10,430 nt of DNA from positions 1 to 10,430 of the forward strand of contig JAPLSR010000069.1 of the NCBI GenBank assembly GCA_026398545.1, in the 5' to 3' direction. Origin of the DNA: Candidatus Sumerlaeota bacterium (GTDB lineage Bacteria > Sumerlaeota > Sumerlaeia > MWCT01). Both the position numbers and the translations under genes were made by a program. Positions 1 through 5,532 of the stretch are shown piece by piece; position 1 is the stretch's first letter, and the number at the start of each line of letters is the position of its first letter. The notes under the pieces are model-generated. The model searched no databases. It had not been told where the DNA came from and saw only the letters and a program-made list of their open reading frames with translations.

Positions 1-1083
1 TTCGATGGCGTCGGACTTGGCGCCCATGATTTTACGCACATCCCCCGAATCATAATTCACAAGCCCCTTGCCGAGGCGCGTGCCGGCGGCATCACGGATT
101 TCCACAACATCCCCGCGCTGAAATTCACCATGCACATCGCAGATGCCAACTGGCAGGAGGCTTTTTTTGCCCTCTATGAGCGCCTTCCTTGCGCCCTCAT
201 CAACCACCACCCATTTATTGATGCCCGATTTGCCAAAGGCAATCCACCGCTCCCGGCTGGTGAGAGCGAGTCTGCGCTGTGGCAGAAAAAGCGTCCCCGG
301 ACAGCGCCCTGCAAAGAGGTCCTCAAGGACACTGGGGAGTTTCCCGTTGCATATACAGACGTGTGCGCCGGCGTCTGTGGCGCGGCGGGCGGCATCAATC
401 TTGGAGCTCATCCCGCCCGCACCCAGAAGGGTGGGGGAATACACCGCCATCGCCTCAATCTCCGGCGTGAACTTTTCCACACGGGAGAGAAGCCGGGCGT
501 CTTTATTTTTTCGCGGGTCTCTGTCAAAGAGTCCATCCACATCGGAAAGGATGATGAGAAATTCCGCCTTCATCTTCGCCGTCAGAATGGCGGAGAGGAT
601 GTCATTATCGCCGAAGCGAAGCTCATCCACTGTGGTTGTGTCATTTTCATTGATGATGGGCACCACACCGAGCTCAAGGAGTTTCTCAATCGTGTAGCTT
701 GTGTTCAGGTAGCGGCGGCGGTCTTCCATATCATCACGGGTGAGGAGGATCTGTGCAATGTTGCGCCCATAACGGGAGAAATGCACGCTATATATGTGCA
801 TAAGCTGGCTCTGACCAACTGCGGCGAGCGCCTGTTTTTCAGGTATGGAGCGTTTTTCCTTTTCAAAACTTATCAGCCCCTTGCCTGTGGCAACTGCGCC
901 GGAGGTGACAAGGATTACCTGACGTCCCTCGTCAAACAGTCTGGAAACCGCTTGCGCAATGTCATCGATGAGATTTTCATCCAGCCGCTCATCGGGTCGG
1001 GTGAGCACCGCCGAGCCGAGTTTTAAAACAATTCTGCGCGGGGAAAACCCCAGGTTCTCAAGTTTCCTCACCCTGTCTGTCAT
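1..1083 (-). CDS. proB: Glutamate 5-kinase, C-terminus cut by window edge
   Basis: Catalyses ATP-dependent phosphorylation of L-glutamate to glutamyl-5-phosphate, the first cytoplasmic step of proline synthesis. The frame stays open from the ATG at 1083 to base 1 (361 codons, no stop). E. coli ProB is 367 residues, so only a few C-terminal residues are missing. Visible features are the amino-acid-kinase N-terminus with KLGSAVLT (21-28), VTSGAVATG (59-67) and AAVGQ (87-91). They continue with LLTRDDMEDRRRYLNT (113-128), IINENDTTTVDELRFGDND (143-161), LSDVDGLF (179-186) and GAGGMSSK (221-228, Lys228 at the conserved active-site position). A C-terminal PUA domain runs from about residue 275. The start is supported by TAGGGG six bases upstream. 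It lies about 100 bases downstream of the preT-like gene. Its usual partner proA could lie beyond the left edge, but this is not seen. Family members are normally feedback-inhibited by proline. Identity is very secure. Confidence 0.96.
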   Translation of the reverse strand, partial: MTDRVRKLENLGFSPRRIVLKLGSAVLTRPDERLDENLIDDIAQAVSRLFDEGRQVILVTSGAVATGKGLISFEKEKRSIPEKQALAAVGQSQLMHIYSVHFSRYGRNIAQILLTRDDMEDRRRYLNTSYTIEKLLELGVVPIINENDTTTVDELRFGDNDILSAILTAKMKAEFLIILSDVDGLFDRDPRKNKDARLLSRVEKFTPEIEAMAVYSPTLLGAGGMSSKIDAARRATDAGAHVCICNGKLPSVLEDLFAGRCPGTLFLPQRRLALTSRERWIAFGKSGINKWVVVDEGARKALIEGKKSLLPVGICDVHGEFQRGDVVEIRDAAGTRLGKGLVNYDSGDVRKIMGAKSDAIE

Positions 1084-1113
1084 GGTTAACCCCTACCGTC
1101 CCCCGAGATTGGT

Positions 1114-1150
1114 GAATCGGAGAATGGGAGAATGGGAGAAACGGAGAATT
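1114..1150. repeat. Short tandem octamer repeat (GGAGAATG type)
   Basis: About 2.5 to 4 degenerate copies of an 8-base unit on the plus strand: cggagaat, gggagaat, gggagaaa, cggagaat. It lies in the proB leader, between the preT-like stop and the proB start. It has no coding potential of its own and no dyad symmetry that would suggest a terminator. Similar low-copy tandem units occur as dispersed intergenic repeats in several bacterial genomes, but I cannot tell from one copy whether this one is dispersed. Confidence 0.7.
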
Positions 1151-1171
1151 TATTGAATAACTTCACGAATA

Positions 1172-1200
1172 ATTGTCCATTATCAATTGTCAATTGTCAA
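1172..1200 (-). promoter_or_regulatory. Candidate proB promoter inside tandem repeat
   Basis: On the minus strand a perfect TTGACA (1195-1200) is followed after 17 bases by GACAAT (1172-1177, four of six matches to TATAAT). Transcription would start near 1165, leaving a leader of about 80 bases before the proB ATG. The -35 box is made by the heptamer repeat itself, and the -35/-10 pair straddles the stop codon of the preT-like gene. This is a consensus match only. The repeat is AT-rich and would give such matches by chance, and proB could simply be read through from upstream. Confidence 0.3.
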
Positions 1201-1203
1201 TTG
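1172..1203. repeat. Tandem heptamer repeat (CAATTGT) ending the preT-like gene
   Basis: Three consecutive plus-strand units, caattgt, caattgt and caattgg, cover 1184-1204, preceded by degenerate units back to about 1172. Each unit contains the 6-base palindrome CAATTG. On the minus strand the units encode the last residues of the upstream protein (QLTIDN) and its TGA stop at 1183-1185. The period of seven means successive copies are read in different frames, so the repeat is likely to introduce a stop wherever it lands in a gene end. It is distinct from the octamer array about 20 bases away. Confidence 0.75.
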
Positions 1204-2517
1204 GGCCATATATTCATTCATGCCGCGGGCGGCGCGGATGCCATCCGCCACGGCGTCCACCATCTCGCCACCGCCTGTTGTGCAATCGCCGCCTGCAAAG
1301 AGTTTCGGCACCTTCGTCGCCCCCGTCTTTGGATTCACAACGACCAGCCCGTCTTTCATTTTCAGACCTTCTATCTTCGATAGAACATCTATAAGTTGGA
1401 CCTGTCCAAGCGCGGCAATAACCATGTCGCACTCAATGGTGAATTCACTGCCGCTGATGGGGATGGGTCTGGGGCGTCCGGAGGCGTCAGGCGCACCGAG
1501 CCTCATACGGACACACTTAACACCCGCAACTCTTCTCTCGCCGAGGATGCGGACGGGCGCGGCAAGCCACACAAATCGCACACCATCAAGGCGCGCCATG
1601 TCGCGTTCCTTCTTGTAGGCGGGCATCTCATCCTCACTGCGGCGATAGACGATTATCACATCCTGTGCGCCGAGGCGCGCCGCCGAAATCGCTGAATCAA
1701 CAGCCGTATTTCCACCCCCGATGACCGCCACGCGCCTCCCGACGCTGACCTTGTCAAGCGGCATGGTGTGCATCTTCTCAAGGAAGGAAAGTCCCTCTAT
1801 CACACCGTGGAGATTTTCGCCGGGGATGTTGAGCGGGGCGGTCTGCCCGCGTCCAATGCCCAGAAACACGGCGTCATATCTCTTCAGGAGCGATTCAAAG
1901 GATATGTCCTCTCCGATTTTTGCGCTGGTCACGAGGCGGATGCCAAGGCGCTTCAGCATGCGCAACTCCCTGTGTGTAAATTCAGCGGTCAGTTTGTAGC
2001 GCGCAATGGCATGGGTATAAAGCCCGCCATCATACCGGCGCGCCTCAAAGAGGGTAACCCTGTTGCCAAGGCGCGCAAGCTCTGCGGCGCAGGAATAACC
2101 CGCAGGTCCCGCCCCGATGACAGCTGCCTTTTTACCTGTGGAGCTGCCGGGAAAAAGGACATCCACCCGATTCATGATTGCCCAGTCTGTGGCGAAACGC
2201 TGGAGGCGTGCGATGGGAACAGGTCGCCCATCCAGATTCTTCATGACGCATGCCCCCTCGCAGAGTTCCTCAGACGGGCAGACGCGTGCGCACCCGCCTG
2301 CGAAATAATTCGTCTCATACAACTGTCGCGCCGCCCCCTTGATGTTGCCATCCCGTATTTTACGGATGAAGTCCGGGACGCTGATATGCACAGGACATGC
2401 CTGAGTGCAGGGCGCATCATAACAGAAGAGGCACCGCGCCGCCTCCCCTGCCGCCTCATCAGGCGAGACGGTGCTTTGAAGCGGCTCAAATCTCCTCTCC
2501 ATCTCCTTCGCCTTCAT
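1183..2517 (-). CDS. PreT/GltD-like Fe-S flavoprotein NAD(P) oxidoreductase
   Basis: Related to the NAD(P)H-oxidising subunit of bacterial dihydropyrimidine dehydrogenase (PreT) and to the glutamate synthase small subunit. It would pass electrons from NAD(P)H through FAD and Fe-S clusters to a partner protein. With the start chosen it is 444 residues. Eight cysteines in the N-terminal ferredoxin-like region (29, 32, 37, 41, 76, 80, 86, 90) match the two-[4Fe-4S] pattern of this family. Next come the FAD Rossmann motif GAGPAG (135-140), a second nucleotide motif GGGNTA (267-272), RRSEDEMPA (292-300) and the FAD-contacting FAGGDCTTGG (407-416). The ATG at 2517 is preferred because GGAAGG ends seven bases upstream. 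The in-frame ATGs at 2523 and 2544 lack a well-placed site. No PreA-like or large GltB-like partner lies beside it, so the substrate is unknown. The CARVCPSEELC and YDAPCTQACP motifs favour PreT over GltD. Its last codons lie in a tandem repeat. Confidence 0.88.
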   Translation of the reverse strand: MKAKEMERRFEPLQSTVSPDEAAGEAARCLFCYDAPCTQACPVHISVPDFIRKIRDGNIKGAARQLYETNYFAGGCARVCPSEELCEGACVMKNLDGRPVPIARLQRFATDWAIMNRVDVLFPGSSTGKKAAVIGAGPAGYSCAAELARLGNRVTLFEARRYDGGLYTHAIARYKLTAEFTHRELRMLKRLGIRLVTSAKIGEDISFESLLKRYDAVFLGIGRGQTAPLNIPGENLHGVIEGLSFLEKMHTMPLDKVSVGRRVAVIGGGNTAVDSAISAARLGAQDVIIVYRRSEDEMPAYKKERDMARLDGVRFVWLAAPVRILGERRVAGVKCVRMRLGAPDASGRPRPIPISGSEFTIECDMVIAALGQVQLIDVLSKIEGLKMKDGLVVVNPKTGATKVPKLFAGGDCTTGGGEMVDAVADGIRAARGMNEYMAQLTIDN

Positions 2518-2573
2518 ACTCATACCTTCCGCAAACCAGTTCACATTTTACTGATAGCACATCCTGCAACAAA

Positions 2574-2924
2574 TCATATATCTTGATTAATTTCCTTAAT
2601 AATGATATCCATAAGCGGCCTAATAGGTGGGATTTCACTCGTAACCACTGCCCAAACTATCTTTAAATCGACACCGAAATATTCATGGGTAAGTTTATCT
2701 CTCATCCCGCTCATCATCTTCCATGGAATATCGTTATATCTGGTTCTAATTTCTACCGGGACTTTCTTTGCCGCTTCCCCTATTACCTCAAGACTCCTTA
2801 TGACTGCGTTAATGGTCTTTTTATCTCTGATAAAGTCATTATATGTCTGCCCTTTTGTGAATTCTAATATATCATCAATTCCACTGACGATATCCTGTAT
2901 ATAATCCCGATAATCTCTTTTCAT
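2574..2924 (-). CDS. hepT: HepT-like HEPN ribonuclease toxin (DUF86)
   Basis: A 116-residue all-helical HEPN protein. It carries RDKLTHEYF, which is the complete R-X4-H-X-Y motif (Arg75, His80, Tyr82). In characterised MntA-HepT pairs Arg and His form the RNase active site, and the Tyr is AMPylated by the partner nucleotidyltransferase to silence the toxin. The start codon lies inside the end of mntA (ATGA overlap at 2921-2924), with AAGAGG ten bases upstream, so translation is probably coupled. All key residues are present, so it looks functional rather than decayed. The pair sits in AT-richer DNA than its flanks, which suggests horizontal acquisition. Length and motif fit the family well. 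Assigning it as the toxin follows published pairs and is not shown by this sequence. Confidence 0.92.
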   Translation of the reverse strand: MKRDYRDYIQDIVSGIDDILEFTKGQTYNDFIRDKKTINAVIRSLEVIGEAAKKVPVEIRTRYNDIPWKMMSGMRDKLTHEYFGVDLKIVWAVVTSEIPPIRPLMDIIIKEINQDI

Positions 2925-3220
2925 ATCATGATGACCTCTTCAAGGATGTGGAGGCCAATATAAGGTTTCAGCGCCCCTTTTGTTACAAGGTCAACCTTGC
3001 TCCCCAGTATGTTGCTCAGATACTCCTCAGCTTCCAGGAATTTGAAAAAACCTACATCATCCTCAAATTCCACAAGAATATCAATATCACTTGACTCCTC
3101 CTGTTCACCACGAACGAAGGACCCGAAAACACCGATAGCCCTGATACTATACTTTTCCCGAATCTCTTCTCTATGTGCCTCTATAATTTTTTTTATTTCA
3201 GTGAATCCCTGCTGATTCAT
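2921..3220 (-). CDS. mntA: MntA-like nucleotidyltransferase antitoxin (MNT domain)
   Basis: A minimal nucleotidyltransferase of 99 residues with the start used here. The catalytic signature G-S-X10-D-X-D is intact (GSFVRGEQEESSDID, about residues 33-47), and a third acidic residue is at KVDLV (about 77). In known systems MntA transfers AMP to the Tyr of HepT and so acts as antitoxin. The ATG at 3220 is chosen because AGGAG (3229-3233) sits eight bases upstream. A longer reading from a TTG at 3241 would place that ribosome site inside the coding sequence. It precedes and overlaps the HEPN gene by four bases, and begins 59 bases after the SPFH gene stop. Placing the antitoxin first agrees with some known pairs, though order varies between systems. 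Confidence 0.9.
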   Translation of the reverse strand: MNQQGFTEIKKIIEAHREEIREKYSIRAIGVFGSFVRGEQEESSDIDILVEFEDDVGFFKFLEAEEYLSNILGSKVDLVTKGALKPYIGLHILEEVIMI

Positions 3221-3279
3221 AAATTTTTCTCCTTTTGTCAACCAGTCCGATACAACAGGAGAGGAGAATTGGTCACATC

Positions 3280-5322
3280 CTACGCCGGGGATGCGGGAGG
3301 TTTTGGGATGCTTGAAAATGACTTATCCTTTTCGGGTTCCCCGGATTTCGGCGTCTTTATCCCTTCCTGAGGCGTGAACCCTTTTTCTGCCGGCTGTGTT
3401 TGGCTCAGGAAATACCTTGTCAGGATGGAGGCAAGGCCGTCAACAGAGCCTCCGCCGCCCGCAACTAACACCTCCGGCATGAATTTGTTTTTGCCCTCGG
3501 CAAGCGCATTTGCCACGTTGACAAGCGCCGTTGGCATCTGCCCCAGCGCCTCCACCTGCGCCTTGAACGCCTCCGCCCGCGCCATGCCGATGGCTCTCAC
3601 CTGCGCCCCCTGCGCCGTGCCTGTCTTCTGAATGAACTCCGCCTCGCCCTCCGCCTCCGCTATGCGCGCCCTGGCGTTGTTCGTCTTGATTTCGACGCTC
3701 ACCTGCGATATGGCAAGGTCATGCTGCATGTCAGCCATGCCTTTGGACTTCTCCATATTGACTCGCTGTTTCTGCGCCTCATCCTGCTTTTTGAAGGTCT
3801 CTATCTCCTGATTGGCTATTTCGCGCTCGGTGAGCACCTTGACGAGTTGCGGCGGGAGAATGACGTCCTGGATATAGACGCCCGGCGTCTCAATCTTGTA
3901 TTGCCTGAGCTGCTCCTGAATATGCGCAAGCGCCTCCCTCTGCACCTGCTGTCGGGTCTCAATAAACTTGATGGCGGGCATGCTCATAAGTTTATCGCGG
4001 AAGTGATTGCCCACTGCCGCCAGCAAGACCTCATTCACGAGGTTTTTCATGGTGCCGACCATTGAGATAACCCACGGGGCTTGCGTGTCCGGGACGTGTA
4101 TCTGCACCTGGAGGTCTATGGAGAATTCAAAACCTTCGCGGCTCTTGGCGACGATGGTCTTCAACTGCGCATCGAGGTCGTGGGCATGGGAGACTGCCTC
4201 TGCCCAGTTTAGTGTCAGAATCGCCGTGGGGACAATCTCCGCCTGGTAGCAGTGGGGATTGATGGGATATTTGCCTGTGCGGAGAGGCTCCTGCCAGATG
4301 CCCTTGTGTCCGGGACGCACCAGCGACCCGAACTTGAAATCCTTGCCGGAGATGTCCTGCGTGACAAGTCCAACGTATGATTTGATGACGGCGACCTGCC
4401 CCTGCTCGACGACCAGCATCGGCACAAGCTCCACACTGATGAGGAAAGGGTTCAGGTTGTAAGCGCCATAGAGAAGCGGGTCATGCTGGAGTCCGATTTT
4501 TCCACCATTATCGAGGAATGCCTGAAAGTCCTGATAATTGTTATGTTTCTGATTTTTGCTTCCCAGGACGGTTTCAATAAGCTGGTGGTCAGTGACGGAG
4601 GTGTCTTTTTCCAGCGAATCAACATCGGAAAATCCTCCTATGCGGTTGGCGATATCTCCGGGCGGAAGCGGGTCTCCCTCATAGGCAGTGACAATACCTA
4701 TCATGTCCACTATCTCGCCAGCCTGGTTTTTCGCTCGAGGTTCAATACGAACAACCCGGAGATGTTCCGGTCTGAGTCCAAAGGATACCGGCGTGAGTTT
4801 GCCTCCGAGTTTGCGCGCCTGCGCCCTTATCTCATCCGAGATTGGCAGACCGTAAACCCTGTCCTCGGTGATGACAAGGAAGGCGACGGGGTGGATGGGT
4901 GCGAGTGTTCCCGGTGAGAGGACAGGTCTCTGAACGCCCTTCTGCCCGCCATTATCGAGAAAGGTTCTCAGGTTTGCGAAATTCCCGAGGGACTCTTTAT
5001 ACACGGCTGATTTTGCGCCTGTCGGGAGCGGTTTGCCAGCCTGCGATACCACAACGCCGATTCGTCCCGCCGGTATCTGCACCCAGGGAAATTTTTCCAC
5101 CTTGTAAAGAATCCAGAACTTGAAGCGCCATCCGGGCATTAAAAGATCAGCCTGATATCCCGCCTCCCCATTGAAGGCAATCGGGTTGTCCTGGGAAAGT
5201 TTCTTAAATGAGAGTCGCTTTATAACAAGCCCGATTTCCGAAGGTCCGATGATGCGAATGGACGGAAGAATCAGGATGACCACTGCCACCCCGAGCCAGA
5301 ATGTTGCATTTGATTGAATCAT
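3280..5322 (-). CDS. Large SPFH/Band 7 (flotillin-like) membrane protein with repeated modules
   Basis: A 680-residue SPFH-family protein. An N-terminal transmembrane segment (about 7-25) is followed by three related beta-rich modules (about 26-150, 204-298, 299-366). These share the pattern G-x-V/I-G-V/I-V, then FLDNGG, a G-x-Q-x-P-L segment and PG-x-Y/L-x-x-NP. The third has lost FLDNGG but keeps PLRTGKYPINP. The canonical Band 7 part follows (about 367-500), ending QDVILPPQLVKVLTERE. An Ala/Glu-rich coiled coil (about 500-600, with ARIAEAEGEAEF) and a Pro/Lys-rich tail complete it. Relatives form membrane-bound oligomeric cages or microdomain scaffolds, and the precise role here is unknown. 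AAGGGAGG (5331-5338) lies eight bases before the ATG. It is longer than typical flotillins. No NfeD-type protease partner is adjacent; the next gene is mntA, 59 bases on. Family assignment is secure, function is not. Confidence 0.9.
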   Translation of the reverse strand: MIQSNATFWLGVAVVILILPSIRIIGPSEIGLVIKRLSFKKLSQDNPIAFNGEAGYQADLLMPGWRFKFWILYKVEKFPWVQIPAGRIGVVVSQAGKPLPTGAKSAVYKESLGNFANLRTFLDNGGQKGVQRPVLSPGTLAPIHPVAFLVITEDRVYGLPISDEIRAQARKLGGKLTPVSFGLRPEHLRVVRIEPRAKNQAGEIVDMIGIVTAYEGDPLPPGDIANRIGGFSDVDSLEKDTSVTDHQLIETVLGSKNQKHNNYQDFQAFLDNGGKIGLQHDPLLYGAYNLNPFLISVELVPMLVVEQGQVAVIKSYVGLVTQDISGKDFKFGSLVRPGHKGIWQEPLRTGKYPINPHCYQAEIVPTAILTLNWAEAVSHAHDLDAQLKTIVAKSREGFEFSIDLQVQIHVPDTQAPWVISMVGTMKNLVNEVLLAAVGNHFRDKLMSMPAIKFIETRQQVQREALAHIQEQLRQYKIETPGVYIQDVILPPQLVKVLTEREIANQEIETFKKQDEAQKQRVNMEKSKGMADMQHDLAISQVSVEIKTNNARARIAEAEGEAEFIQKTGTAQGAQVRAIGMARAEAFKAQVEALGQMPTALVNVANALAEGKNKFMPEVLVAGGGGSVDGLASILTRYFLSQTQPAEKGFTPQEGIKTPKSGEPEKDKSFSSIPKPPASPA

Positions 5323-5365
5323 TTCCGCACCCTCCCTTTACACGCTTAAATTACACATGGCTTCT

Positions 5366-5393
5366 GTTACATTGTAACCGTGACGAATGTCAA
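5366..5393 (-). promoter_or_regulatory. Candidate promoter and palindromic operator for the SPFH gene
   Basis: On the minus strand a perfect TTGACA (5388-5393) is followed after 16 bases by TGTAAC (5366-5371, four of six matches to TATAAT). The leader to the SPFH start would be about 40 bases. A perfect 13-base inverted repeat, GTTACATTGTAAC (5366-5378, six-base arms and a one-base centre), covers the -10 box. That is a typical place for a repressor dimer to bind. No regulator gene is nearby and the palindrome occurs once here, so the operator role is inferred. Confidence 0.4.
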
Positions 5394-5471
5394 GCCCATT
5401 GCAACAGGCAGGAGGGTGGATTGCTTTTCCTGTTCAAGAGTTTTCCACGCAAAAATGCCATCGCTTTTCAA

Positions 5472-5499
5472 TTGACCTGATTACGATTTGCGGAATAAA
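5472..5499 (+). promoter_or_regulatory. Candidate promoter for the exported three-gene run
   Basis: TTGACC (5472-5477, five of six matches to the -35 consensus) is followed after 16 bases by AATAAA (5494-5499, four of six). Transcription would start near 5506, giving a leader of about 27 bases before the GTG start at 5533. AAAGGA at 5520-5525 is the ribosome site, seven bases from the start. This is a consensus match only, but it is the best-placed pair on this strand of the divergent region 5323-5532, which otherwise holds no gene. Confidence 0.35.
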
Positions 5500-5532
5500 C
5501 GTGAGTGAGCAAATTGCGGAAAGGAAAAATCT

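Noticed and set aside
130..1026. A 298-codon open frame on the plus strand opposite proB
   Set aside because: It is antisense to a fully conserved glutamate 5-kinase. Its translation has no recognisable domain and shows the composition of a shadow frame.
1114..1203. Tandem repeats as a CRISPR array or attachment site
   Set aside because: Units are seven or eight bases with no spacers, and no cas or integrase gene is present.
1768..2586. A 272-codon open frame on the plus strand opposite the preT-like gene
   Set aside because: It is antisense to a gene with intact Fe-S and nucleotide-binding motifs. Its cysteines mirror codons of the real gene and form no known pattern.
3221..3241. Extended mntA start at TTG 3241
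   Set aside because: The extension would contain the AGGAG ribosome site that is ideally spaced for the ATG at 3220.
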